Assembly (NCBI GenBank): GCA_017462035.1
Contig: JAFTRY010000031.1
Span: forward strand, 1 to 64,000
Source of the DNA: Clostridia bacterium
Lineage (GTDB): Bacteria; Bacillota; Clostridia; Oscillospirales; CAG-272
Direction: 5' to 3'
Length of the DNA stretch: 64,000 bases
Shown here: one piece after another, positions 17,103 to 25,800 of the stretch
Layout of the letters: each line of letters starts with the position of its first letter
Position numbering within the stretch: position 1 is the stretch's first letter
Program-made: the position numbers and the translations under genes
The notes under the pieces: generated by a model
What the model was told of the DNA's origin: nothing
The model's database searches: none
What the model saw: only the letters and a program-made list of their open reading frames with translations

Positions 17103-17996
17103 ATGATACGTACGAAAACCTTCCTTCATGCCTGTACCTCTTCCCTTGGCGGAAAGACTGTTGCCATTACGGGAAGTACGGGTGGGATCGGGGGAGAGCT
17201 TTGCCGGTATTTGGCTGTGCTTGGCGCTTCACTGATCCTTCTGGATCGAAATGAGGAGCGCTCCCATGCCCATCGGGAACGATTGATGGGGGAGTATCCC
17301 GGCGTAACGGTGGAATGTATTCCTCTGGATCTGGAGGATATCCGCTCGGTGAAGCGGGCGTGTGAGTGCCTTCATACGCGGACACTCGACGTGTTCATTC
17401 ACAACGCGGGAGCGTACAGTATTCCCCGTCATAAAACCTCCTGCGGGTATGACAACGTGTTTCAGATCAATTTTGCCTCCCCCTACTACATGATCGATTC
17501 GCTTCTCCCCCAGCTTCGGGAGAGGGGCGGAAGGGTCATTGCCGTGGGAAGTATTGCCCACCGCTATTCCCATATAGACCCCCATGACGTGGATTTCTCC
17601 GCTCGAAGCACTTCCTCCAAGGTGTACGGAAACGCCAAGCGCTATCTGATGTTTGGTCTGTGGGAACGGTTTCGAGGGGAGGAGGGGGCGGAGCTGGTGA
17701 TCGCTCACCCCGGGATCACGCTGACAGGGATCACCGCCCATTATCCTAAGGTGATCTTCGCTCTCATCAAGCACCCTATGAGGGTGATCTTCATGAAGCC
17801 CCGACGGGCATGCCTCGCTATCCTGTGGGGACTGTTTGAGGATTGTGGGTATGGGACCTGGTTGGGTCCCGGACTCTTTGACGTATGGGGATTGCCGAGA
17901 AAAAAGAGACTTGGCGGTTGCCCTTCGGCAGAGCGGGAGGAGATCGGGCGGCTTGCCGCGCGGGTATTGAAGCAATGTAAGGAGTGTGCTCAATGA
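17103..17996 (+). CDS. Short-chain dehydrogenase/reductase
   Basis: A 297-aa NAD(P)-dependent oxidoreductase. The cofactor motif is AITGSTGGIGGELCRYL near residue 20, followed by NNAG-like VFIHNAGAYSIP, active Ser in IAVGSIAHRYS and YxxxK in VYGNAKRYLMF. C-terminal ~60 residues extend beyond a minimal SDR. The frame is open 45 bp upstream, inside the SGNH gene, but the ATG at 17103 fits the 5-bp spacing. It overlaps the exonuclease III start by ATGA. Substrate unknown. Confidence 0.88.
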   Translation: MIRTKTFLHACTSSLGGKTVAITGSTGGIGGELCRYLAVLGASLILLDRNEERSHAHRERLMGEYPGVTVECIPLDLEDIRSVKRACECLHTRTLDVFIHNAGAYSIPRHKTSCGYDNVFQINFASPYYMIDSLLPQLRERGGRVIAVGSIAHRYSHIDPHDVDFSARSTSSKVYGNAKRYLMFGLWERFRGEEGAELVIAHPGITLTGITAHYPKVIFALIKHPMRVIFMKPRRACLAILWGLFEDCGYGTWLGPGLFDVWGLPRKKRLGGCPSAEREEIGRLAARVLKQCKECAQ

Positions 17997-18757
17997 AATT
18001 TATATCCTGGAACGTCAATGGATTCCGAGCCTGCCTGGAAAAAGGATTCCCCGAATTCTTTCGGGAGCAGGACGCGGACTTCTTCGCTATTCAAGAAACA
18101 AAAATGCAGCCGGGACAGGCGGAGTTTTCTCCCGAGGGCTATTACCAATATTTTTACAGTGCCGAGAGGAAGGGGTATTCGGGGACAGCAATCCTTACCA
18201 AGCATGAGCCCCTTTCGGTTCGATATGGCTTGGGAATTCCTGAGCATGATACCGAGGGACGCGCCATTACCCTGGAGTATGAGGACTTCTACTTGGTGAA
18301 CGTGTATACCCCGAACGCGAAGCAGGAGCTGGCGAGATTGCCCTACCGCATGGAGTGGGAGGATGCCCTTCGGAGGTATCTCGTATCCCTGGATGAAAGA
18401 AAACCGGTGATCTATTGCGGTGACCTGAATGTGGCGCACGAGGAGATCGACTTGAAGAATCCCAAGACCAATCGGGGGAATGCCGGCTTTTCCGATGAGG
18501 AGCGTGGCAAATTCACCGAGCTGCTTGCCTGCGGCTTTTCCGATACCTTCCGAAGCCTGTATCCCGAGCGAGTGGCATATTCCTGGTGGAGCTACCGCTT
18601 CCAGGCAAGGCAGAAGAACGCGGGGTGGCGGATCGACTACTTCGTGGTGTCAGACCGCCTTATGCCGCGGGTAAAGGATAGTATGATCTATGAATCGGTT
18701 ACGGGAAGCGATCATTGCCCCGTAGGCTTGGAGCTGAATGAAGCCGCGCCGGATTGA
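17993..18757 (+). CDS. xth: Exodeoxyribonuclease III (AP endonuclease)
   Basis: A 254-aa Mg-dependent AP endonuclease/3' exonuclease for base excision repair. Motifs in order: MKFISWNVNGFRACL, FAIQETKMQ (Glu metal ligand), YCGDLNVAHEEIDL, WRIDYFVVSDRL and the final GSDHCPVGLEL. Length and motifs match the ExoA/Xth type. Start at 17993 overlaps the SDR stop; GGAG lies 9 bp upstream. Its place at the end of a sugar-degradation operon seems incidental. Confidence 0.95.
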   Translation: MKFISWNVNGFRACLEKGFPEFFREQDADFFAIQETKMQPGQAEFSPEGYYQYFYSAERKGYSGTAILTKHEPLSVRYGLGIPEHDTEGRAITLEYEDFYLVNVYTPNAKQELARLPYRMEWEDALRRYLVSLDERKPVIYCGDLNVAHEEIDLKNPKTNRGNAGFSDEERGKFTELLACGFSDTFRSLYPERVAYSWWSYRFQARQKNAGWRIDYFVVSDRLMPRVKDSMIYESVTGSDHCPVGLELNEAAPD

Positions 18758-18789
18758 AAAATCACATAAAATGACATTAAAAGACAACA

Positions 18790-19250
18790 AACGTGAGGAG
18801 CTTCTCCCACCAGTTGGTAAACGGTTTTAGCGTCTATAACAACCGCAATACCCCACACCAAAACAACTTTCCCGTTTTTTTGCGGGCGTTCACAGAACGC
18901 CCCTACGGGTTTGAGGAAATTTTTCTGTGTTCTTCTTACGGAAAACAAAGGATTACCGAAAAATTCCGTCCATCGGAATCCACGGCAATCCCACCAACCA
19001 CCCGAAGGTGCTCGTATGAACCTTCGGGTGAGACTTTTTCCATAGCAACGCCTCCCCGACGCATGAAGCGGCGGGGACGCAGGGGGATTTTCAAGGGGGA
19101 ACGCCTTGAAAACGCTTTCTTCGCCATTCTTTGTCGTTTCACAAAGAATGGCATACATCTACACCAAAGTAACTTTACCATTCAGCAAAGAATAGCATAC
19201 ATCTACACCAAAGTAACTTTACCATTCAACAAAGAATGGCATATCTCGCC
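18790..19250 (+). repeat. Dispersed mosaic repeat, copy C (most complete)
   Basis: Modules in order: CAGTTGGTAAACGG...ACAACCGCAAT; GGGCGTTCACAGAACGCCCC hairpin (18884-18903); GGATTACCGAAAAATTCC; GGAATCCACGGCAATCCC; ACCCGAAGGT/ACCTTCGGGT (19000-19029); CCTCCCCGACGC...GCGGCGGGG; TTTTCAAGG...CCTTGAAAA; CCATTCTTTG/CAAAGAATGG; then about two tandem units. It fills the gap between xth and the threonine aldolase gene. No gene is supported in it. Confidence 0.9.
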
Positions 19251-19316
19251 AGAGCAATGACTCTCCCTCATAGTCACACCGAATTTCCACTGCCTGTGAA
19301 AAAAATAAAAACGCTG

Positions 19317-19345
19317 TTGAAATTTTAATTTTCATGTGCTATAAT
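19317..19345 (+). promoter_or_regulatory. Promoter of the aldolase-lipid kinase operon
   Basis: TTGAAA (19317-19322), 17-bp spacer, TATAAT (19340-19345) with TGC just before (extended -10). Confidence 0.8.
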
Positions 19346-19407
19346 AAAATGTGTAAAACGAAATTTGTCGAATCACGTAGATTTTCCGTGAAAAAGGAGA
19401 GAAAATA

Positions 19408-20463
19408 ATGGCGGAGCTGTCTTTTGAAAGCGATTACGTGGAGGGCTGTCACCCTCAGATTCTGAATCGGTTCATGGAAACAAACCTGGAAAAGTTGCCC
19501 GGCTACGGTATGGATCACTATTGCCAATCGGCAAAGGAAAAGATCAAGATGGCTTGCGGCGACCCCAAGGCGGAAGTATACCTGCTCACAGGCGGTACCC
19601 AAACCAACCAAATTGTGATCGATACCATGCTGGATTCCCACGAGGGCGTAATTGCCGCAGTGACGGGACATATTCAGTCTCATGAGGCGGGAGCGATCGA
19701 GTATACGGGTCATAAGGTGCTTACCGTGCCCCAAATTCTGGGAAAGCTCCAAGCTTCCGATCTTTCGGCACTCCTGGACGCTTACGAGGGGGACGCTAAC
19801 CGATACCATACCGTCTGCCCGAGAATGGTCTACCTCTCTCACCCCACCGAGTACGGTACTCTGTATACCCTGTCGGAGCTCACCGAGATCTCTCGGCTCT
19901 GCCGTGAAAGAGGGCTCTACCTCTTTTTAGACGGCGCACGCCTCGGCTACGGCTTAATGTCCCGTCAAACCGACGTAACCCTTCACGATCTGGCAAGACT
20001 CTGCGACGTGTTTTATATCGGTGGAACCAAGGTGGGCGCACTGTGCGGCGAGGCGGTGGTCTTTACCCATGGCTCGACCCCCGCGTATTTCTTCACGAAG
20101 ATCAAGCAACACGGCGCGCTCTTAGCAAAGGGAAGACTCCTGGGTATCTCCTTCGATACGCTCTTTACCGACGACCTCTACTTCAAAATCAGCCGCCACG
20201 CCATCGACATGGCGGAAAAAATGAAAACGATATTGAAGGAGGAGGGCTTCCGCTTTTTCCTGGATACTCCTACCAATCAGATCTTCATCGTCCTGGAGAA
20301 CACCTTCTATCAAAAACTGACGGAGCGAGTCCGCTGCGGCTTTTGGGAGATCTTTGACGAGAATCATACCGTGGTTCGCTTTGCCACAAGCTGGGCAACC
20401 TCGGAGGAAGACGTGGAGGCGTTTGCCGCCGTTCTGAAAGAACTGAAGCAGGTATCAATTTAA
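19408..20463 (+). CDS. Low-specificity L-threonine aldolase (beta-eliminating lyase family)
   Basis: A 351-aa PLP enzyme of fold type I that would cleave threonine/allo-threonine to glycine and acetaldehyde. Cofactor motifs: TGGTQTNQIVIDTML (phosphate), FLDGARLGYGLM (Asp) and YIGGTKVGALCGEAVVF (Schiff-base Lys). RBS AAAGGAGAG. The next gene follows by 22 bp. Glycine links it loosely to the glycine riboswitch-AGCS unit at 22.8 kb. Some relatives act on other beta-hydroxy amino acids. Confidence 0.88.
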   Translation: MAELSFESDYVEGCHPQILNRFMETNLEKLPGYGMDHYCQSAKEKIKMACGDPKAEVYLLTGGTQTNQIVIDTMLDSHEGVIAAVTGHIQSHEAGAIEYTGHKVLTVPQILGKLQASDLSALLDAYEGDANRYHTVCPRMVYLSHPTEYGTLYTLSELTEISRLCRERGLYLFLDGARLGYGLMSRQTDVTLHDLARLCDVFYIGGTKVGALCGEAVVFTHGSTPAYFFTKIKQHGALLAKGRLLGISFDTLFTDDLYFKISRHAIDMAEKMKTILKEEGFRFFLDTPTNQIFIVLENTFYQKLTERVRCGFWEIFDENHTVVRFATSWATSEEDVEAFAAVLKELKQVSI

Positions 20464-20485
20464 AATAAGATACGAGAGGTGCAAC

Positions 20486-21388
20486 ATGGGAAAGGCATAT
20501 GTACTTTATAACCCCTTGGCAGGAAACGGACGGTGTGCGGAGGATATTCATTTGCTGGATGGGATGATCTCCGATGAGAAGGTCCTTTGGGATATGACCG
20601 CGTCTGAGGATTACGGAGGACTTTTTGCCTCTATGGAGGAAGAGGACTATGTGATCCTTTGCGGCGGAGACGGCACGCTGAACCGTTTTATCAATCAGGT
20701 TACTGAGGAGATGTTGGAGCGGGAGATCCTGTATTTCCCCAGCGGAAGCGGAAACGACTTTGCCCACGACCTGGGACATCAGCATGGAGACGCTCCCTTT
20801 GCCATAGGAAAGTATCTTCGAGATCTGCCCACCGTGGAGATCCGGGGAAAGACCTGGCGGGTTCTCAATGGGGTAGGCTACGGCATCGACGGATACTGTT
20901 GCCAGGTGGGCGATCACCTGCGCGCGACATCCGATAAGAAAATCAATTATACGGGGATTGCCATCAAGGGACTGTTGTTCCACTATAAGCCGAAGAACGT
21001 GACCGTTACGGTGGACGGTGTGCCCCATACCTACCGAAAAGTGTGGCTGACCCCCACCATGCAGGGGCGTTACTATGGCGGCGGCATGATCCCAACTCCC
21101 GATCAGGATCGGTTGAATGAAGAGGGAAGCTTGTCTGTCATGGTGCTTCACGGCTGCTCCAAGTGGCGGGTGCTTACCATCTTCCCGTCGATTTTTAAGG
21201 GAGAACACGTAAAGTGTAAAAAGCAGGTGGAGATCCTGACGGGTCGAGAGATCACCGTCGAGTACGACGTGCCGACAGCGGCTCAGATCGACGGAGAGAC
21301 CGTTCTGGATGTGACGTCTCTCACAGTACGCGCCGCATCCCCTTGCGGTGCTAAGAAGGAATTGGCAACGCAAGAGGCGCAGGCATAA
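20486..21388 (+). CDS. Diacylglycerol kinase-like lipid kinase
   Basis: A 300-aa member of the DAGK/LCB5 family, which phosphorylates diacylglycerol or sphingoid lipids at the membrane. N-terminal NPLAGNGRCAED; catalytic GGDGTLNRFINQV near residue 57; PSGSGNDFAHDLG near residue 90. The C-terminal beta domain ends in DGETVLDVTSLTVRAASP. No membrane helix. RBS GAGAGGTGC. Co-transcribed with the aldolase gene; a 16-bp stem terminator follows. Confidence 0.88.
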   Translation: MGKAYVLYNPLAGNGRCAEDIHLLDGMISDEKVLWDMTASEDYGGLFASMEEEDYVILCGGDGTLNRFINQVTEEMLEREILYFPSGSGNDFAHDLGHQHGDAPFAIGKYLRDLPTVEIRGKTWRVLNGVGYGIDGYCCQVGDHLRATSDKKINYTGIAIKGLLFHYKPKNVTVTVDGVPHTYRKVWLTPTMQGRYYGGGMIPTPDQDRLNEEGSLSVMVLHGCSKWRVLTIFPSIFKGEHVKCKKQVEILTGREITVEYDVPTAAQIDGETVLDVTSLTVRAASPCGAKKELATQEAQA

Positions 21389-21392
21389 AGTA

Positions 21393-21430
21393 AAAAGAAA
21401 GGTCAAGAGGAGTTTCTTGACTTTTCTTTT
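21393..21430 (+). terminator. Terminator after the lipid kinase gene
   Basis: AAAAGAAAGGTCAAGA (21393-21408) pairs with TCTTGACTTTTCTTTT (21415-21430), 16 bp with one G-U. The 3' arm contains the -35 box of the next promoter. Confidence 0.8.
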
Positions 21431-21445
21431 GAAATGTGATAAAAT
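21417..21445 (+). promoter_or_regulatory. Promoter of the NahK-like kinase gene
   Basis: TTGACT (21417-21422), 17-bp spacer, TAAAAT (21440-21445) with TGA upstream. It overlaps the preceding terminator stem. Confidence 0.7.
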
Positions 21446-21491
21446 ACTTGTATTAAGATTTTGACTGTAACCAGGAAAGGAATATTCGGAT

Positions 21492-22595
21492 ATGCGGAAA
21501 CAATTTATAGAGCTTGCCCATATTTTTCAGATTCCGGGAGAGATTCGATCCATCGACGTGATCAGTAACGGGAATATCAATACCACCTATGACGTGACCA
21601 TTTGCGACGGGGGGACGGACCGCCGGTACGTGTTCCAGAAGGTCAACATATTTGTGTTCAAGAATCCCAAGCGGATCATGAAAAATATCGAAATGATCAC
21701 GACCCACGTTGCCAATAAGCTGGAGGCGGAGGGAAAGAGCCGGGACCTGGTTATGCACTTCGCCCATACAGCGGCAGGGAAAAACTATTATATGGAGGAT
21801 CAAGGCTTCTGGAGAGTCTCGGAATACGTGCCCAATACGGTGACCTATAATAGCTGTGAGGACCTGGAGCGCTTGAAGTCGGCGGGCAGAGCCTTCGGCA
21901 ACTTTCAGACCATGCTGTCGGATTTTGATGCCAGCAGTCTCTATGAGACCATTCCCAATTTCCATAATACCCGAAGCCGTATTGCCGTCCTGCTTCGCCA
22001 CGTCAACGAGGATCCCTGCGGACGGGTAGACGAGGTAGGGGAAGAGATCGAACGGATCCGTTCGATGAAACATCTGGCTTGCCGCCTCAATGAGCTTTTG
22101 GATTCTCAGGAGCTCCCCCTGCGAGTGACCCATAACGATACCAAAATCAATAACGTGCTCTTTGATCGGGACGGCGGAGAGGCAAAGACCGTGATCGATC
22201 TGGATACGGTTATGCCCGGCTTGGTCGCTCACGATTTTGGCGACGCGGTTCGCTTTGCCGCCAATACGTCTGCGGAGGATGAGCCCGATCTCTCTAAGGT
22301 CTCCCTGGATATGAATCGGTTCCGTGCCTTTGCCGAGGGCTTTATTCCCGAGGTGGCAAATTCCTTGACTCCTATGGAGGTAAAGACCCTTTCGTTGGGT
22401 GCCTTCACCATGACCTTAGAGCTGGCAGTGCGCTTCTTAGACGACTATATCACGGGTGATCAGTACTTTAAGACACTGTACCGGGGGCATAACCTGGTTC
22501 GTACCCGTTGCCAACTGAAATTGGCTGAGGATATGTTTGAGCATCTGGGTGAGATGAATAAGGTCGTAGCCGATATTTCCGGAATCCCGTTCTGA
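21492..22595 (+). CDS. N-acetylhexosamine 1-kinase-like phosphotransferase
   Basis: A 367-aa aminoglycoside-phosphotransferase-fold kinase. The catalytic loop is RVTHNDTKINNVLFD and the metal-binding motif IDLDTVMPGLVAHDFGDAVRFA, which closely follow NahK, the enzyme that makes GlcNAc-1-P/GalNAc-1-P in mucin-sugar salvage. N-terminal RYVFQKVNIFVFKNPKRIM is also NahK-like. RBS AGGAAAGGA. Standing alone, without an LNB phosphorylase gene nearby, it may serve general amino-sugar salvage. Confidence 0.82.
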   Translation: MRKQFIELAHIFQIPGEIRSIDVISNGNINTTYDVTICDGGTDRRYVFQKVNIFVFKNPKRIMKNIEMITTHVANKLEAEGKSRDLVMHFAHTAAGKNYYMEDQGFWRVSEYVPNTVTYNSCEDLERLKSAGRAFGNFQTMLSDFDASSLYETIPNFHNTRSRIAVLLRHVNEDPCGRVDEVGEEIERIRSMKHLACRLNELLDSQELPLRVTHNDTKINNVLFDRDGGEAKTVIDLDTVMPGLVAHDFGDAVRFAANTSAEDEPDLSKVSLDMNRFRAFAEGFIPEVANSLTPMEVKTLSLGAFTMTLELAVRFLDDYITGDQYFKTLYRGHNLVRTRCQLKLAEDMFEHLGEMNKVVADISGIPF

Positions 22596-22601
22596 ATCAT
22601 A

Positions 22602-22643
22602 CCGGTGATTCCTCCTGAAGCAGAGGAATCACCGGTGCTTTTA
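22602..22643 (+). terminator. Terminator after the NahK-like gene
   Basis: ACCGGTGATTCCTC (22602-22615) and GAGGAATCACCGGT (22624-22637), a perfect 14-bp stem, then GCTTTTA. Confidence 0.85.
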
Positions 22644-22786
22644 TTGGCAGTGTACGTACGAAAGGAGCCCCGTCCGCCGGCGGTTATGGTCGGTATCGGA
22701 GAGAAAATGGGTGCTTTTTTGACGTTGTTCGTTGATATGCCTTACTTTTTGAGGAAATGCGCCATGTTATTTGTGTAGATTGATTA

Positions 22787-22815
22787 TTGCAATTTGTCGG
22801 AATTTGTGATACAAT
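22787..22815 (+). promoter_or_regulatory. Promoter of the glycine riboswitch transcript
   Basis: TTGCAA (22787-22792), 17-bp spacer, TACAAT (22810-22815) with extended TGA. Confidence 0.75.
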
Positions 22816-22834
22816 ATCCACATAAACCGTTGAT

Positions 22835-22960
22835 GCCGACAGGACCGAAAGGAACCGGCGGCGGAGGGGCTCTGGAGAATCTCCGTAGGGAGTGCCGAAG
22901 GTGCAAGGTGAACGTTCACCGAATCTCTCAGGCAAAAGGACAGGGCGGACAAGACCGATG
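22835..22960 (+). promoter_or_regulatory. Glycine riboswitch (gcvT motif), apparently one aptamer
   Basis: The conserved core is GTGCCGAAGGTGCAAGGTG...GAATCTCTCAGG followed by CAAAAGGACAGGGC. P1 is GCTCTG/CAGGGC and the next helix GGAGA/TCTCTC. Only one full aptamer is visible; the upstream ACCGAAAGGAACCGGCGG may form a leader helix. The gene behind it is a Na+/alanine-glycine symporter, a known partner of this riboswitch. The downstream terminator suggests control of transcription by glycine. Confidence 0.92.
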
Positions 22961-23002
22961 AAGCTTTTTGGTTTGTGTCTGTAAATGTTTTACTCTTTGG
23001 AG

Positions 23003-23030
23003 CCGCTGAACGAGTTCAGCGGATTTTTTT
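23003..23030 (+). terminator. Riboswitch-linked terminator before the symporter gene
   Basis: CCGCTGAA (23003-23010) and TTCAGCGG (23015-23022) with loop CGAG, then A and seven Ts. It lies between the aptamer and the RBS TAGGAGG, so is the likely expression platform. Confidence 0.85.
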
Positions 23031-23045
23031 ATTTAGGAGGCGTAT

Positions 23046-24458
23046 ATGGAAGCATTACTCAAGGTAGTTCAGACATTGAACGCATATTTGTCTGACTACA
23101 TTCTCATCATTCTTTTGATCGGTACCGGTCTGTTTTATTCCTTCCGCACCCGCTTCGTGCAGGTTCGTTGCTTTGGCGAAGGCATGAAGAAGGTGTTCGG
23201 AAATCTGAGTCTTCGGGGCGGAAAGCAAACGGGCGGTCTTTCCTCCTTCCAAGCACTGGCAACGGCAATTGCCGCGCAGGTGGGTACCGGTAATATTGTA
23301 GGTGCCTCGGGTGCCATTCTGATCGGAGGTCCCGGCGCGATCTTCTGGATGTGGATCATTGCCTTCTTGGGAATGGCAACCATCTACGCCGAGGCGGTTC
23401 TGGCACAGGAAACCAGAGTAGTTGACGCGGAAGGCAACGTACAGGGCGGTCCCGTTTACTACATCAAGACAGCGTTTAAGGGCAAGTTCGGTAAATTCCT
23501 GGCAGGCTTCTTCGCCGTGGCTCTTACCCTGGCACTTGGCTTTATGGGTGCAATGGTACAGTCTAACTCCATTGCGGAGTCCTGTCATACGGCATTCGGT
23601 ATTCCCGGCTGGATCGTCGGTATCGTCATCGCCGCAGTCTCCGTCTTTATCTTCATTGGCGGTATTCAGAGAATTGCTTCGGTAACCGAAAAAATGGTTC
23701 CCCTGATGGCGTGTCTCTTCCTGGTAGGCGGTCTTGTGGTTCTGGCATTCCGGATCCAGTACATCCCCGCAACCTTCGGTATGATCTTTAAATATGCCTT
23801 GACTCCCAATGCCCTCATTGGCGGCGGTATCGGATATGCTCTGAAGACCGCCATCAGCCAGGGTGCCAAGAGAGGTCTGTTCTCCAACGAGGCGGGCATG
23901 GGCTCTACGCCTCACGCTCACGCCATGGCAAAGGTAGAGAAGCCTCACGACCAGGGCGTGGTTGCCATGATCGGTGTGTTTATTGATACCTTTATCGTTC
24001 TGACTATGACAGCATTGGTGGTGATCTCCACTCTCTACGTAGGCGACGGTGTTCTGGCAGGCGCGAACGCCGAGAACTACGGCGCGCTTCTGGCTCTGAA
24101 CAATATCTCCAAGACCAACGCTATGCAGACTGCCGTATCCTCCGTATTCGGTAGCTTCGGTAATATCTTTGTGGCGATCTGCTTGCTCTTCTTTGCCTAC
24201 TCTACCATCATCGGCTGGAACTTCTTTGGTAAGATCAACGTGCAGTACCTCTTCAAGAATAAGAAGAGCGCGGTGATCGTTTACTCGGTTCTGTCCGTTA
24301 TCTTCATCTTCTTGGGTTCCTTGCTCTCCAACGACCTGGTTTGGGAGTTGACCGACTTCTTCAACTACTTGATGGTCATTCCTAACGTCATTGCCCTCGC
24401 CGCTCTGTCCGGCATCGTGGTAAAGGCAAGCCGCTCGAATAAAAAGGATAAGAAATAA
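23046..24458 (+). CDS. Sodium:alanine/glycine symporter (AGCS family)
   Basis: A 470-aa membrane protein of the AGCS family, importing alanine or glycine with Na+. Family signatures: SSFQALATAIAAQVGTGNIVGASGA, GGPGAIFWMWIIAFLGMATIYAE and KRGLFSNEAGMGSTPHAHAMA. Around ten hydrophobic segments. The start is the ATG at 23046, 5 bp after TAGGAGG. The glycine riboswitch upstream points to glycine as the substrate, for uptake or for relief of glycine excess. A strong terminator follows. Confidence 0.95.
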   Translation: MEALLKVVQTLNAYLSDYILIILLIGTGLFYSFRTRFVQVRCFGEGMKKVFGNLSLRGGKQTGGLSSFQALATAIAAQVGTGNIVGASGAILIGGPGAIFWMWIIAFLGMATIYAEAVLAQETRVVDAEGNVQGGPVYYIKTAFKGKFGKFLAGFFAVALTLALGFMGAMVQSNSIAESCHTAFGIPGWIVGIVIAAVSVFIFIGGIQRIASVTEKMVPLMACLFLVGGLVVLAFRIQYIPATFGMIFKYALTPNALIGGGIGYALKTAISQGAKRGLFSNEAGMGSTPHAHAMAKVEKPHDQGVVAMIGVFIDTFIVLTMTALVVISTLYVGDGVLAGANAENYGALLALNNISKTNAMQTAVSSVFGSFGNIFVAICLLFFAYSTIIGWNFFGKINVQYLFKNKKSAVIVYSVLSVIFIFLGSLLSNDLVWELTDFFNYLMVIPNVIALAALSGIVVKASRSNKKDKK

Positions 24459-24474
24459 TAGAATACATTCTGAG

Positions 24475-24511
24475 GGACAAGGACGAAGAAGCTTCTTCGT
24501 CCTTGTCCTTT
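24475..24511 (+). terminator. Terminator after the AGCS gene
   Basis: GGACAAGGACGAAGAA pairs with TTCTTCGTCCTTGTCC (24475-24508) around GC, followed by TTTC. Confidence 0.8.
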
Positions 24512-24571
24512 CGCATGTGATCTGACGTGTACGCAGCACCCCGTCCCATTATCGATTACCCCGCTTTTTTC

Positions 24572-24600
24572 TTGACAAAACTTGGCGGCTGTGCTATAAT
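24572..24600 (+). promoter_or_regulatory. Promoter of the SGNH esterase gene
   Basis: TTGACA (24572-24577), 17-bp spacer, TATAAT (24595-24600), extended TGC: a near-consensus promoter. Confidence 0.85.
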
Positions 24601-24629
24601 GAGCGTAACGTCAAAAAAGGAGAAAGACC

Positions 24630-25712
24630 ATGGCACGTATTCAGGATTTGGATCCCAATTTTTCGGTACAGGCAGAGTTTGACCCAGAGGACTTTGAGTT
24701 TTATAACATAGAGTCCGCCCCCTTCGTCATCGAGGGACTTCTCAGAGAAGAGAAGGGCTTTTGCCGGATGCCCTCGGCGGTGGCAAATCAGGTAAGCCAG
24801 GGAGTCAGCGAGCTGAATTGGAAGACGGCAGGCGGTCTGGCTCGCTTTCGCAGTAATACCAAGCGCATGGTGCTGGTGACCAAGCAACATACCCTTACCA
24901 AGGTTCCGCATATGCCCCTCACCGGCTCCTGTGGCTTTGACCTGTACGCCATCTGGGACGCCAAGGAGGAGTACGAGGGAACCTTCGTGCCTCCTAAAGA
25001 CATCGAAAACGGGTATACCAGCTATTTGCAGCTGTACGCACATTATCTGTCCGATGGGAGAAAGGACGAGACGAGGGATATGATCCTCCGCTTCCCCCTT
25101 TACAGCGGAGTCAAGGAGGTCCTCATCGGACTGGAGAAGGGAAGCACGCTGGAGGCTCCCACACCCCGTACGCAGAATACACATATTGTCTATTACGGTT
25201 CCTCCATTACCCAGGGAGCCTGTGCCTCCCGACCGGGAAATAGCTACGAAAGTATCATCGACCGCCGCCTGGGATGCACGCACGTGAACCTGGGCTTTTC
25301 GGGAAACGCCAAGGGCGAGCTGATCATGGCGGAATACGTCAATCAGCTTCCCATGTCGCTGTTCGTTTACGATTATGACCATAACGCACCCGACGCGGTA
25401 CATCTGGAGAAGACTCACGAACCCTTTTTCAAGCGTGTCAGAGAGGCTCACCCCACCCTCCCCATCGTGCTTATGTCCATGCCCAAATCCCGCTTGAAGC
25501 CCAAGGAGGTACTTCGCCGAGAGGTGGTGGAGCGTACTTACCGCAACGCGCGGGCGGCAGGGGACGAGAACGTGTACTATATTGACGGAACCACGCTGAT
25601 GACCTACTGCGGCTGCGACGGAAGTGTGGAGCTGACCCACCCCAACGATTGGGGACTCGCGTCCATGGCAAAGGTCTTGGGGGACCTTTTGGAAACGATC
25701 CTTACCAAATAA
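24630..25712 (+). CDS. SGNH/GDSL hydrolase with N-terminal beta domain
   Basis: A 360-aa two-domain SGNH esterase. Residues 1-180 resemble the beta-sandwich N-domain of this hydrolase subgroup (FDLYAIWDAKEEYEGTF, ILRFPLYSGVKEVLIGL). The catalytic domain starts at IVYYGSSITQGACASRPG (Ser), then NLGFSGNAKGE (Gly), VYDYDHNAP (in place of the Asn block) and THPNDWGLASMA (Asp/His region). No signal peptide. RBS AAAAAGGAG. Probably a sugar or peptide esterase; substrate unknown. Confidence 0.85.
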   Translation: MARIQDLDPNFSVQAEFDPEDFEFYNIESAPFVIEGLLREEKGFCRMPSAVANQVSQGVSELNWKTAGGLARFRSNTKRMVLVTKQHTLTKVPHMPLTGSCGFDLYAIWDAKEEYEGTFVPPKDIENGYTSYLQLYAHYLSDGRKDETRDMILRFPLYSGVKEVLIGLEKGSTLEAPTPRTQNTHIVYYGSSITQGACASRPGNSYESIIDRRLGCTHVNLGFSGNAKGELIMAEYVNQLPMSLFVYDYDHNAPDAVHLEKTHEPFFKRVREAHPTLPIVLMSMPKSRLKPKEVLRREVVERTYRNARAAGDENVYYIDGTTLMTYCGCDGSVELTHPNDWGLASMAKVLGDLLETILTK

Positions 25713-25800
25713 ACGAACCTCAAACCCATAGAACAAACAAAAAGAGCCGTATTCTTAAAGACAGTTTTGCAACTTAAAGAGTACGGTATCTACCGACAAA

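Noticed and set aside
23055-24539. Minus-strand open frame (494 codons) opposite the AGCS symporter gene
   Set aside because: Antisense shadow; composition is His/Gln-rich as expected from reversed hydrophobic codons.
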